Positions 8,618 through 17,139 of a stretch of DNA of 64,000 nucleotides are shown piece by piece. Location of the stretch: positions 62,001 to 126,000 of the forward strand of contig JAKQDH010000202.1 in NCBI GenBank assembly GCA_029558835.1. The letters are read 5' to 3'. Source of the stretch: Planctomycetota bacterium. Lineage in GTDB: Bacteria; Planctomycetota; Phycisphaerae; UBA1845. The position numbers were made by a program, and so were the translations under genes. Positions within the stretch are counted from its first letter, which is position 1. Each line of letters opens with the position of its first letter. Under the pieces are notes generated by a model, which was not told the DNA's origin, searched no databases, and saw nothing but the letters and a program-made list of their open reading frames with translations.

Positions 8618-9082
8618 ATGACCGCGGCTGAGAAGCAGCGAATCCGCAAGAGGCCGATCCAGAACCCGAAGGTACTGAACGAAGCCTACGACTATCCGAA
8701 GCAGGTTTCCTTCGTCCGCGGGATGCGGGTCGAGTCGGACAACTCGGTCCTGTTGTTCATCTCCGGCACCGCCAGCGTCGATGAGCACGGGCGCTCAGTC
8801 CACCCCGGTGATGTGAAGGCCCAGACGCGGCGGACCTTCGCCAACATCAAGGGCCTGCTGGCAAGCGAGGGAGCCGACTGGCACGACGTAGTCCGCACCA
8901 CGTGCTATCCAGCGGATTTCCGACATTACGACGAGTTCAACGAGGTGCGGAACTCGTTCTATCAGGAGGAAGGACTGGATCCTTTCCCGGCCAGCACGTG
9001 CGTGGAGGCTCGTATCTGCCGCCCGGAGTTGCTGGTGGAGATCGAGGCCCTGGCCATGTTGCCGAAGGGCCGGGCAGGCTAG
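8618..9082 (+). CDS. RidA (YjgF/YER057c/UK114) family protein
   Basis: 154 residues from the ATG at 8618; the frame is open further upstream but family similarity begins after this point. The body VLLFISGTASVDEHGRSVHP ... QTRRTFANIKGLLASEGADW ... VRTTCYPADF matches the RidA fold, and STCVEARICRPELLVEIEAL carries the Arg and Glu that in RidA bind the carboxylate of imine/enamine intermediates. RidA hydrolyses reactive 2-aminoacrylate-type enamines to keto acids and ammonia in the cytoplasm. The family also includes members with other or unknown substrates, and this protein has an N-terminal extension (KQRIRKRPIQNPKVLNEAYD), so the exact reaction is not certain. It stands alone, 295 bases before DAHP synthase. 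Confidence 0.85.
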   Translation: MTAAEKQRIRKRPIQNPKVLNEAYDYPKQVSFVRGMRVESDNSVLLFISGTASVDEHGRSVHPGDVKAQTRRTFANIKGLLASEGADWHDVVRTTCYPADFRHYDEFNEVRNSFYQEEGLDPFPASTCVEARICRPELLVEIEALAMLPKGRAG

Positions 9083-9265
9083 GAGTCTGTGGAAAGAGCA
9101 GTGTCTCGGCCCCTGCGGCCGTCCCAGAGCGGTCTCCGTGCACCGCCTTCCAGGGGATCAGGTGGGGCGCGACAGTCCCCCAACCGGGTAGGTGCGTTGC
9201 ACCCAGGCTGCGGGAGTAACCGTAGCTGACTGCGGATCGGGCTGCGCGCCGTCCTCCGTGCGGGC

Positions 9266-9294
9266 TTGCAACGCCGGTGTTTGTGCGGTACGTT
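9266..9294 (+). promoter_or_regulatory. Possible promoter for DAHP synthase
   Basis: TTGCAA (9266-9271), a 17-base spacer, and TACGTT (9289-9294). The -10 is weak. The rest of the 295-base gap between the two genes shows nothing else recognisable. Confidence 0.3.
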
Positions 9295-9377
9295 GATGGA
9301 GGTGGGGGCTCCGGCGGGGTTGGAGCAGGTCGAGCGGGCTCCGGTATCCGCCGCACACGTCGAGGAAGGGACTACCC

Positions 9378-10394
9378 ATGTTCGTGGTGATGCGCCCGAA
9401 CAGCGCAGAAGAGCAGGTCCAGAATGTCGTCCGCCTGCTCAGCGACATGGGAGCCCGTGGCCACGTCATCACGGGTGCCACCCGCAGCGTTGTAGAGTTG
9501 CTGGAGATCGGCAACCGTCTGGACCGCACCAAGCTCGAGCGTGCCCCGGGGGTCGAGAAGGTGCTCGACGAACCCGCCCCCATACTCGCGGCGGATCGGG
9601 CCGCCGGCGCCCACCCCCTCGAAATCCGCCTCGGCGGCCGTGCCACGCTCGGCGGCCGCCGTATCGGCGTGATCGCCGGTCCTTGCAGCGTCGAGAGCGA
9701 AGAGACCCTCCTCGAAATCGCCGTGGGTGTGGCCGAGGCCGGTGCCGTCGCCCTGCGCGGCGGGGCCTTCAAGCCCCGTACGTCACCCTACTCGTTCCAG
9801 GGACTCGAAGAAGCCGGTTTGCAGATGCTCGCCCATGCCCGTGAACGGACCGGGCTGGCCGTCGTCACGGAGGTCATGTGCTGCGAACACGTCGAACGCG
9901 TGCAACCCTATGCCGACGTGCTCCAGGTCGGCTCACGCAACATGCACAGTACCCCGCTGCTCAAAGCCGTCGGTCAGCAGCAGAAGCCGGTGCTTCTCAA
10001 GCGCGGGTGGTGCGCTACCCTGGAGGAGTTCCTCCTGGCCGCTGAGTACATCATCCACGCCGGCAACCCGAACGTCATCCTCTGCGAGCGCGGCATCCGC
10101 ACGCACGAAGAGTACGTGCGCAACACCCTCGCGCTGTCCGTCGTCCCCGAGGTGAAGCGACTCAGCAACCTGCCGATCATCGTGGACCCCTCCCACGGCA
10201 CCGGCCGAGCCCACCTCGTGGCGCCCATGAGCTGCGCCGCCATCGCCTGCGGCGCCGACGGCCTCCTCATCGAAGTGCACGTGGACCCAAAACGCGCCTG
10301 GAGCGACGGTGCCCAGACCCTCAACCTCGATGAGTTCCGCGCCTTGATGCAGACGCTGCCCGCCTTCGCCCGCGCCGCCGGGCGCGAGGCGTAG
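9378..10394 (+). CDS. aroF: 3-deoxy-7-phosphoheptulonate (DAHP) synthase, AroF/KDSA-like type
   Basis: 338 residues. It catalyses condensation of phosphoenolpyruvate and erythrose 4-phosphate, the first step of the shikimate pathway. Residues 1-75 form the ferredoxin-like regulatory domain seen in the Thermotoga-type enzyme (MFVVMRPNSAEEQVQNVV). The catalytic barrel follows, with IGVIAGPCSVES, RGGAFKPRTSPYSFQGL, QVGSRNM, KPVLLKRG, VILCERGIRT and the C-terminal IIVDPSHGTGR and LLIEVHVDP, which contain the metal and phosphate ligands. Length matches the family. The N-terminal domain implies feedback inhibition by aromatic amino acids. Chorismate synthase, the last step of the pathway, is at 45904-47073. 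Confidence 0.95.
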   Translation: MFVVMRPNSAEEQVQNVVRLLSDMGARGHVITGATRSVVELLEIGNRLDRTKLERAPGVEKVLDEPAPILAADRAAGAHPLEIRLGGRATLGGRRIGVIAGPCSVESEETLLEIAVGVAEAGAVALRGGAFKPRTSPYSFQGLEEAGLQMLAHARERTGLAVVTEVMCCEHVERVQPYADVLQVGSRNMHSTPLLKAVGQQQKPVLLKRGWCATLEEFLLAAEYIIHAGNPNVILCERGIRTHEEYVRNTLALSVVPEVKRLSNLPIIVDPSHGTGRAHLVAPMSCAAIACGADGLLIEVHVDPKRAWSDGAQTLNLDEFRALMQTLPAFARAAGREA

Positions 10395-10424
10395 CGTCGC
10401 GCTGAACGAGAAGAGGCCGCAGGA

Positions 10425-10460
10425 CCCCTCTCCCCCACGGGAAGAGGCTGGGGTGAGGGG
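10425..10460. repeat. Palindromic repeat (family A) after DAHP synthase
   Basis: CCCCTCTCCC...GGGAAGAGGC plus a TGGGGTGAGGGG tail, 30 bases after the aroF stop. It faces the inverted copy at 10479. Confidence 0.7.
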
Positions 10461-10478
10461 AATGCTGCGGCGCTTCGA

Positions 10479-10512
10479 CCCTCACCCCACCCCTCCCTGC
10501 CCCGGAGGGGAG
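10479..10512. repeat. Palindromic repeat (family A), inverted copy
   Basis: CCCTCACCCCACCCCTCCC..GGAGGGGAG is the family A unit in reverse orientation. With 10425-10460 it makes a head-to-head pair between the convergent aroF and dockerin-protein genes, which may end transcription in both directions. Confidence 0.65.
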
Positions 10513-10558
10513 TAGCGTTCGGGACCTCGATCGGGAATCGCCTCCCGCCGCCACAACG

Positions 10559-13312
10559 CTACGGGCAGCCGGTCGGATCCGGCTTGGCCGTGTTGAACCA
10601 CACCGCGTACTGCGACGCGCCGTTGAGCAGGTCGATCAACGTCGTGAGATCAGCGAGGTTGACCGTCCCGCTCGTGTCGATGTCGGCCTCCCATGTGAGC
10701 ACAGTGCCGCCACCCAGGGCGATGTTGATCCGGTTGATCACCTGCGTGATGTCGTTGGCATTGACTACCGCCGAAGCATCCACGTTCGCCGGGTGCTTGT
10801 AGTAGGTCACGTACTGGACCCCGTTGTACCGGATGGTCGTCACGTAACCGATACCCAGCTCACCCGCCGTGCGCCCGGTCGACAGACCGTGCGCCAGGTT
10901 GATCGTGTACACACCCACCGGACCTTCCACCACGCTCGTGATGGAGTTCGGACCGCAGGCAGTGTTGTACCCGGTCTCGCACAGCTCCCAGCAATCCAGG
11001 CTGTCGGCGCCCGACACACCCAGGTTGATGGTAATCGGCTGCCACGCCGTACCCACTCCGGCGCACGGCGTCTGGGCACTGATCGGGTGCGGACGCGTCG
11101 CGTCCACGCTGCCGTCCGGCGGGTAAGGCACAAAGTGCGCCGGCGGCGGGCACTGCGGAGGCGGCACACACTCCAGACTGGCCGCCCAGTCCGTGCCGCA
11201 GGGAACGCCCGTAAACACCGAAGGCCCGATCCACAACCACAGCGTCGTAGGTTCAGTGATCGTGCCGGCGATTTCCGCAAACTCACACGGAGACGCCGTG
11301 GCGGTAGCCAGGATCGTGTACGAAAGGTCAGAGCAGTTGCCGGTCCCCGGGTCAATCACAAAGATCCGCAACGGAAAGTCAGCCTGGGCGGTGTAGCTGA
11401 AATCACCGACGCCCATATCCGCCGCGAACCAGTCCGTGTCGCGGTAGCTGTGGGGACCATAGGGGTACGTGCCGCTTCTGCCGCACCAGGACTCGCCGCA
11501 GGCCATCGTCAGGAAGATCTGTGGAACACTGTCACAGCCGCCGTTGTAGGTATCGACGTAGCCGCTGTGGCAATCCGGCTCGCCCTCGAACAAAGACCCC
11601 GGCGGACAGAACGTCTCGCACGGTTCACCGCACTCCACTTGCAGCGTGTACAGATCGCTGCCCCCGCACTCGACCAGTTCTGACCAGTCGCTGGGCCCCA
11701 CCCATACCCAGTAGGTCCCGGCGTCCAGGTTCGCAGTAACCTCCACGGGCTCGCACACGATCGCCGCTGTCGCCAGACCCACCTGTGTGTAATCGATGCA
11801 ATCGCCGCTGCCCGCGTCGAACAGCATCAGCAGCGCCGGAAACTCCGCCGTCAGAGTGACGGTTACCGTCGTGGCCGCGGTCAGGTCAAGCGCGTACCAG
11901 TCCGTGTCCCAGTCGAGGTAGCCTCCCGCATCCCAGAGACGGAACGTGCCACACACCGTACGGTTGCAGGCGATCGACTCGAAAACCGCCGGGTCCGCGC
12001 CGCAGCCCCCGTTCGTGTCAGCGCCGCAAGCCTCCTGTTCGGGCACGCTGCCCGGCGGGCAGGCGAGGTCGCACGGCTCCGTGCACTGCACTTCCAGGAG
12101 GTACAGATCGTTGTCACCGCACTCGACCGGAGTGTACCAGTCGGTCGGACCGACCCAGACCCAGTACCAACCGGCAGCCAAGTTCGCGGTCACGGAGATC
12201 GGATCGCACACCTGGGTCGCAGACGCAGCGTCCACCTGCGTGTAGTCCGCGCAGTTGGCGCTGCCCGCGTCGAACAGAATGACCAAGGCCGGAAACTCCG
12301 CCGTCACGGTGACCGTCACGGTGGCGGGGCCTGCCAGGTTGAGCGCATACCAGTCGGTGTCGCGGTAGGGGACGCCCCCGCCCTCCCACACCCGGGACGT
12401 GCCGCACACAGTGCTGTTGCAGGCAATCGGCTCGAAGACCGGCGGGTGGGCACCGCAGCCGGCGTTCGTACTGGTGCCGCATACCTCTTGTTCGGGCACG
12501 CTGCCCGGCGGACAGGTCAGCTCACAAGGCTCAGGCCCGCACGTGCAGTTCTGCAAGCACCGCCCTGGACAGTTCGCATCATCCGTCCCGTCGCACTCCT
12601 CGGTGCCCTCGCGAATGTTGTTACCGCAGGATTGCATGCCCTCCGCCCAGATGCGAATCCAGAAACCGACACAGGGATCGGTCAACCAGCGCACGTCCCA
12701 CACCCCGCCGAGCTGCTCCCAAACGCGGGCCGAGGTGCTGCCCACGTCACCCGGATCGCTCGTGTCCCCCGCACACACTGGGCCATTGCTTGTGACGGAG
12801 AAGTCGTACACCATCAGTACCGTGTTCGGTATAGCGACCGCCTGCGGCGCCACCGTGCACGCCAGCGTCTGGTAGCCCAGCGGCAGGTTCGTGAACGTGC
12901 AGGCCGTGCCGGCGATCGGCGTCGTCGGCCCGCCCGCGCTCGACCCGTTCCACAGTTGTACGGTCAGGTTGTACGCAGCGCCGCCCGGAGCATAGACCAT
13001 AACCTCGTACCGGGTCAGGATCCGGTCCGTCCCCGCCAGCGTGCAGTCATCGGCCAGCATATCGCCCGTGTAGTAATCGGTGATCGGGTCGATTGTGTTC
13101 GAGTACACCAGGCTGGAGCGCGGCCCCGGCAGCGGCTCATACCCGACCTGCTCCACTGCCGTGCGGCTCACCTGCGGTGCCTGTGCTGCGTCAACTACCG
13201 CAGGCTCGCGGTTCGACAATGGGTCGGCAACCCTGGAAGGCTCCTGCCCAGCACTCCATCCCGCCAGGCTGAGAACAACGACACATCCGAGAGAGACCAC
13301 CGTCTTAGGCAT
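10559..13312 (-). CDS. Large secreted Cys-rich repeat protein with C-terminal dockerin-like module
   Basis: 917 residues from the ATG at 13312, chosen because AGGAGG precedes it and a signal peptide follows (MPKTVVSLGCVVVLSLAGWS). An N-terminal domain (residues 50-230) is followed by a Cys-rich linker (ECDGTDDANCPGRC). Three tandem repeats of about 150 residues come next (about 258-412, 413-563, 564-715), each starting CxLxCPPGSVPEQExCG-like and containing DTDWYALNL and YWVWVGPTDW. These resemble PPC-type extracellular beta domains. Copies 1 and 2 are very similar and copy 3 has diverged. The C-terminus (about 840-907) has two Ca-binding dockerin loops (DASAVVNANDITQVINRIN, DIDTSGTVNLADLTTLIDLL). 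No cohesin is visible nearby. Such dockerin tails are frequent on planctomycete exported proteins. Function is unknown; a cell-surface or secreted structural role is inferred. Confidence 0.85.
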   Translation of the reverse strand: MPKTVVSLGCVVVLSLAGWSAGQEPSRVADPLSNREPAVVDAAQAPQVSRTAVEQVGYEPLPGPRSSLVYSNTIDPITDYYTGDMLADDCTLAGTDRILTRYEVMVYAPGGAAYNLTVQLWNGSSAGGPTTPIAGTACTFTNLPLGYQTLACTVAPQAVAIPNTVLMVYDFSVTSNGPVCAGDTSDPGDVGSTSARVWEQLGGVWDVRWLTDPCVGFWIRIWAEGMQSCGNNIREGTEECDGTDDANCPGRCLQNCTCGPEPCELTCPPGSVPEQEVCGTSTNAGCGAHPPVFEPIACNSTVCGTSRVWEGGGVPYRDTDWYALNLAGPATVTVTVTAEFPALVILFDAGSANCADYTQVDAASATQVCDPISVTANLAAGWYWVWVGPTDWYTPVECGDNDLYLLEVQCTEPCDLACPPGSVPEQEACGADTNGGCGADPAVFESIACNRTVCGTFRLWDAGGYLDWDTDWYALDLTAATTVTVTLTAEFPALLMLFDAGSGDCIDYTQVGLATAAIVCEPVEVTANLDAGTYWVWVGPSDWSELVECGGSDLYTLQVECGEPCETFCPPGSLFEGEPDCHSGYVDTYNGGCDSVPQIFLTMACGESWCGRSGTYPYGPHSYRDTDWFAADMGVGDFSYTAQADFPLRIFVIDPGTGNCSDLSYTILATATASPCEFAEIAGTITEPTTLWLWIGPSVFTGVPCGTDWAASLECVPPPQCPPPAHFVPYPPDGSVDATRPHPISAQTPCAGVGTAWQPITINLGVSGADSLDCWELCETGYNTACGPNSITSVVEGPVGVYTINLAHGLSTGRTAGELGIGYVTTIRYNGVQYVTYYKHPANVDASAVVNANDITQVINRINIALGGGTVLTWEADIDTSGTVNLADLTTLIDLLNGASQYAVWFNTAKPDPTGCP

Positions 13313-13763
13313 GACATGCTCCTCCTGAGATGACGGATCCCCACTGTCGGTCCGCGTGACGGACCGGCTGGCCACCGGCCCCCTCCGGCATTCTGCCCGC
13401 CCCGCAAGCCAAACCGCTAAGAAACCGCACGCTGTAGCATACCCGAACGCCACCCACCCTTTCCAGAGTCTCGGATCGACGGCGGTCTGCTGCGGCTTCG
13501 TCGGCGGACGTGGACCGTCCAGGCACCAGCGTCGCCTGGGCTACCGTAGGCGGACGCCACCGCCTGCCAAACCCCGACCACCATCGCGGGAAGGCCGGTA
13601 CTGACGACGCGGGGAGACCGCGGAGGCTTGCTCGGAACCGCGGATACCATCCCTAACCTGGGGCGAACCCGCTGACCTTTGCCACCCCTTCCCCCATTGA
13701 CACCGCCGCTCGGCGCTGGCAGAATACCGCTTTTGCCAGCGGGTTGGTTTCGGAGATGTAGTG
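13313..13763. other. Intergenic region between divergent genes
   Basis: 451 bases between the dockerin-protein start and the small basic ORF. The only clear signal is the plus-strand promoter at 13697-13725. No convincing minus-strand promoter for the dockerin protein was found. Confidence 0.5.
13697..13725 (+). promoter_or_regulatory. Promoter of the small basic ORF
   Basis: A perfect -35 TTGACA (13697-13702), a 17-base spacer and a -10 CAGAAT (13720-13725). Transcription would start near 13732, 32 bases before the ATG at 13764. Confidence 0.55.
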
Positions 13764-14003
13764 ATGGCATCCGTTTCGCGTAAGCAGTTTCGCAGTCGCA
13801 GATCGTCCGACGCCCAGGCCACCCGCCTGGTCAATCGCGGACGCAAGCTCAAAGAACGCGCCCGGCGGGACGCCCGGCTGGTGCGACTTCTCCAAACCGC
13901 CCCTTTCCCGTACACGTCGACGGTGATGGCATGGCTGAGCCACAAGCTCGGCAAGCCCGTCAGCAGGATCACCGCCGAGGACGCCCGCCACGTGCTCGGC
14001 TAA
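13764..14003 (+). CDS. Small basic protein of unknown function
   Basis: 79 residues from the ATG at 13764; a GTG codon directly before it (13761) is an alternative. A GGAG lies upstream at a usable distance. The N-terminal half is strongly basic (RKQFRSRRSSDAQ, RGRKLKERARRDARLVRLLQ), and the C-terminal half reads as a possible small helical domain (STVMAWLSHKLGKPVSRITA). I do not recognise the family. The basic charge would fit nucleic-acid or ribosome binding, but that is speculation. It is supported as a gene by its own strong promoter and by a hairpin 28 bases after the stop. It converges on the BrxD-like gene. Confidence 0.6.
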   Translation: MASVSRKQFRSRRSSDAQATRLVNRGRKLKERARRDARLVRLLQTAPFPYTSTVMAWLSHKLGKPVSRITAEDARHVLG

Positions 14004-14347
14004 AGCGGCTCCCGTATTCCCCGTGGCCAGCCGCGGGCTTCAGCCCGCGCCGACTTCGGCGGGACTCGCGCGGCGCGGCCGCCCGGGACTGCCCTACGGA
14101 ACCCAGAGCGCCGGCAGCTCAACCCAGCTTCGACCGACAACCGCAGATTCATGCAGCCCGCGCCGATCGCGATCGTGCGTCGGTGCGTGATGTCCGTGGG
14201 TTGGCCGCGCGGGCCAAGTCCAGCTTGCCGGGTCGGGATTGGGTGCCCGTGGACGAAGCGGCGTCCGCTCCGCGCGCTCGACGCGGATGCTCCCCGAGGC
14301 ACTGTCCCCGCAGTGCCGGTCGCACGCCGAGTGGGCATCCAGTCCCA
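14004..14347. other. Intergenic region between convergent genes
   Basis: 344 bases between the small basic ORF and the 3' end of the BrxD-like gene. It starts with the hairpin at 14032-14049. The rest is GC-rich and shows no credible gene. Confidence 0.5.
14032..14049. repeat. REP-like hairpin after the small basic ORF
   Basis: An 8-bp perfect stem, CGCGGGCT with AGCCCGCG, and a 2-base loop. It lies 28 bases after the stop codon and may end the transcript, although no T-tract follows. Confidence 0.5.
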
Positions 14348-16399
14348 TCAGCTTCCGCTTTGATCGTACAGGAGAGGGCTGGATTCGACCGGTTCCGCGA
14401 CAATGGGAAATGCCACGGCCTGCACCACCTCGAACCGCCCGCCGAAGAGGTTCTGCAACTGCGTCAGAAAACCCACGTCAGACTCCTGCCGCTGGGCCGC
14501 CCCCCCAACCCCCGCCTGGCGCGACCGTTCACGTGTCACTTCTCCCCGCCGAAGCACCAGCAGGTCCGCCGAAGCAGCCTGCGGCAGCGGTCGCAAAGCG
14601 CGGACGGCTCGCCGCAACTCCTCCGTGTCCTTAACCGCCGTCCGCGAGGCGAGCAGGATGATCGTCTTCGTGCCGGGTGGCGCGGTGACCGGCCAGAGTT
14701 CGTTGCCGCCCGGAAGCTGGACCCGGGTTGTCTTGGCCGGCTGCTCCGCTTCTCCGTAGAGAAGGCTCACCACTCCCGCCTGGTCGACACCCACGACCCA
14801 GGCATACGCAGGTTCGCTCAACGACACGTCAACACTGAAGAAGCTCCCCACCGTCAGCGGCACCACGTCACCCGTCACGGGGAGTCGCAGTCCGCCGCGT
14901 ATCTCGCTGTACTTGACCTGCAGTTGCCCCTTCAATGCCGGCATGGCCGTCACCACCACGGCCCAGACACCGAGCACGATGGCCGCAGCCAGTAACGCCA
15001 CGGCAATCGCCGCCGCAACCCCCCGCCGCGACCAGCGCCGTCCTCGCAAATCGCCGAACGACCCTGCCCCGGCTCCCCACCCAAACCCGTCGGTCCGTCG
15101 GCGCCACAGTGCGTCCGCCTCTTCACGCCGGCTGCTCTCCACCCGTGCGGCTTCCAGGAGACTCGACCAATCCGCCGAACGATCGTTCTCCAGCACCCGC
15201 AGAAGGCCCAGGAAGTCCCGCACGGTCTCACAGGGTTGTTGCACATACTCCGGGCCGTACTGCTCGTCGCAGGCCTCAAGGTACCGCTCAATCCCCTCGG
15301 CCGGCAGTCGCACCCGTCCGTCCTCGCTGAACACCTCCTGGACGTTCGCCAGCAGCCGTGGGTAATCCTCCCGCGCCACGCCTCGCAGCCGGATCACCGG
15401 CGACGACAAATCCAGGAAACCGTTGTTGGCAAACCGACTCGGCGCCAAGCGCTTACCCAGGGTCTCGTCGCTCTTGAGGCCGCGCTGCCGGTCCTCGAGA
15501 CCGGCGTCATCCACGGCGAACAGCAGCATCAGGCCCGACACGCGCCCTTGCAGACACATGTCCATCAACTGCCGAATCACCGCGAAATTCGCCGCCCGCG
15601 CCGCCGGGTCGCGGAGGTGCGCCACCAGAGCCCCCAGTTCGTCGAGGTTCACCAGCAGGCCGGCGCAGCCCGTGATCTTCAAAAACGCCGCGAAGAGCGC
15701 CAGCGAATTGAGCAACGAATCATCGTCGATGATGGACCGCACCCCCAGATCGGCCCGCGCCTCTTCCGCCGAGGTGTATTCCGCCCGCAGCCACCGCAGG
15801 GCGTTACCCTGCAACTCGGTGTTGTGCGTTACACACCCCTCGTAGTAATGCCCCAACACGGTGGCGAAATCGAAGCCCCCCGACAGCCCCAGCAACGGCT
15901 GCAGCGCGCCCGCCATGGCCGCTTCCACGTCGGCCGCCCCGCCGCCGCGCCCGTGGACGTCCGCCTCCAGCCCGGCAACCCACCGCTGGATCAGCGTGCC
16001 CAACGCTATGGTGTCCGGCCCCGGCGGGGCGACGAGGTTCTTCATCAACTCGCTGTACAGGGCCCGCGCCTCACCGTTCCGCGCGTGCAGCCTCCGCGCG
16101 GCCGACAGATCCGCCTGCGCCACCACGAACCCCCGCTCCAACGCCAGTGCCCGAACCAGGTGCAGAAAAAACGTCTTCCCGCTCTCCGGGGGTCCCGCCA
16201 CAAACCGTACCGACGCCATCCCCTCGGCCGCTTCCGCGAGGTTCTTCGCTACGGTGTCCAGCTCACGTTCGAGACCGACTTGCAGGAAGCGCAGCCCGGA
16301 CGGTGGTACGGCGCCGGCCGACAACGCCTGGATGATGGCGATCCGGTCCCGCCGCTCTAGCTTCACCGCCGTCGGTCGCTTGTTCGCTTCCGCTGCCAC
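14348..16399 (-). CDS. BREX BrxD-like (DUF2791) ATPase fused to a membrane segment and a DUF4384-like domain
   Basis: 683 residues from a GTG at 16399 preceded by GAGG. Residues 15-440 match the BrxD/DUF2791 P-loop family: RDRIAIIQALSAGAVPPSGL followed by FLQVGLERELD, Walker A GPPESGKT at 69-76, LDADLSAAR-like region and Walker B GLLVNLDE at 247-254. In type 2 BREX phage-defence systems BrxD is one of the ATPases. Residues 460-485 form one hydrophobic transmembrane segment. Residues about 490-625 fit DUF4384: VPLTVGSFFSVDVSLSEPAY, VVGVDQAGVVSLLYG and TAPPGTKTIILLAS. The predicted layout is a cytoplasmic ATPase anchored in the membrane with an exported beta-domain. No PglX, PglZ, BrxC, BrxL or Lon-like gene is nearby, so it is a solitary homologue. 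Family match is from memory of the motifs; the joined architecture is unfamiliar to me. Confidence 0.78.
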   Translation of the reverse strand: MAAEANKRPTAVKLERRDRIAIIQALSAGAVPPSGLRFLQVGLERELDTVAKNLAEAAEGMASVRFVAGPPESGKTFFLHLVRALALERGFVVAQADLSAARRLHARNGEARALYSELMKNLVAPPGPDTIALGTLIQRWVAGLEADVHGRGGGAADVEAAMAGALQPLLGLSGGFDFATVLGHYYEGCVTHNTELQGNALRWLRAEYTSAEEARADLGVRSIIDDDSLLNSLALFAAFLKITGCAGLLVNLDELGALVAHLRDPAARAANFAVIRQLMDMCLQGRVSGLMLLFAVDDAGLEDRQRGLKSDETLGKRLAPSRFANNGFLDLSSPVIRLRGVAREDYPRLLANVQEVFSEDGRVRLPAEGIERYLEACDEQYGPEYVQQPCETVRDFLGLLRVLENDRSADWSSLLEAARVESSRREEADALWRRRTDGFGWGAGAGSFGDLRGRRWSRRGVAAAIAVALLAAAIVLGVWAVVVTAMPALKGQLQVKYSEIRGGLRLPVTGDVVPLTVGSFFSVDVSLSEPAYAWVVGVDQAGVVSLLYGEAEQPAKTTRVQLPGGNELWPVTAPPGTKTIILLASRTAVKDTEELRRAVRALRPLPQAASADLLVLRRGEVTRERSRQAGVGGAAQRQESDVGFLTQLQNLFGGRFEVVQAVAFPIVAEPVESSPLLYDQSGS

Positions 16400-17139
16400 G
16401 TCGGGGCTTCCTCAACCAACCGCCTGAGCCGGACGGCGCGCACCGCCAACCTCACCCGCGTGTGGGAGACGGGCCACCTCCTACCAGAACATTCGTCGGC
16501 TACCCCCCAGCCACACTCCTGCAAGCGTGGGACCGGAAACCTGCTCCCCCCAATATATCAGCAGGTAACGCAACTGCACCCAGCATAAACTGCCAACGTC
16601 ATTATAACAGCCGCAGGTGCACAGTCAAGCAACCGATCACCCAGATATCCACCCGGCATGAAAACGGATAAAATGATCGGACCCTGCCAGCCACTAGCGT
16701 GGCGCAAGGTCCCTCAACGACCTCGCATTAGACTAGAAACGCGTTCGGCTCCGCTTAAAGGCTGGACCGAGCGAAACATACCGCCCCGCGTATCCGCTGG
16801 GGCGCCCGCTCCCCTCGGGCCCTTTGGACAGCAAACCCTTCAGACCTGCCTCTTCCTCCAACAGACGTGTCGCTTTGAGGCTGCCTGAAGCCGCACCAGC
16901 CCCTGTGAACGGCACCCGAACCGTGAATTGAATTCCCAGCCCGTGTGTGTGTCAAGCGAGTGCGGCGCCGTGGGCAGCCGCGTCCCGGCCTGACGGGCGA
17001 ATGTGAATCCGATGCCGGTCGATTCTGAGACATCGAGTCCGGACTGAGACACAGCCATGACGCGTCCGAGCCGACAGCGGAGTCGTCCCCGCCGCCGGTC
17101 GTCGACGCGACGCCGGCTCGGCACGTGCGTCACGTACCG
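16400..17139. other. 740-base region without a recognised gene
   Basis: It separates the BrxD-like gene from the PAS-Fis gene, both on the minus strand. 16400-16594 is the long leader of the BrxD-like gene and 16601-16628 its promoter. 16540-16740 is noticeably less GC-rich than the surroundings. From 16740 to 17139 only short, unconvincing frames occur. Confidence 0.6.
16601..16628 (-). promoter_or_regulatory. Strong promoter for the BrxD-like gene
   Basis: On the minus strand: -35 TTGACT (16623-16628), 16-base spacer, perfect -10 TATAAT (16601-16606). Transcription would start near 16594, leaving an untranslated leader of about 195 bases before the GTG at 16399. Confidence 0.65.

Noticed and set aside
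14348..16399. A complete BREX system
   Set aside because: Only one BREX-like ATPase is present; no PglX, PglZ, BrxA, BrxB, BrxC or BrxL gene lies around it.
16540..16740. A replication origin in the less GC-rich segment
   Set aside because: No DnaA-box cluster is visible and no dnaA or dnaN gene is nearby; a promoter explains the AT content.
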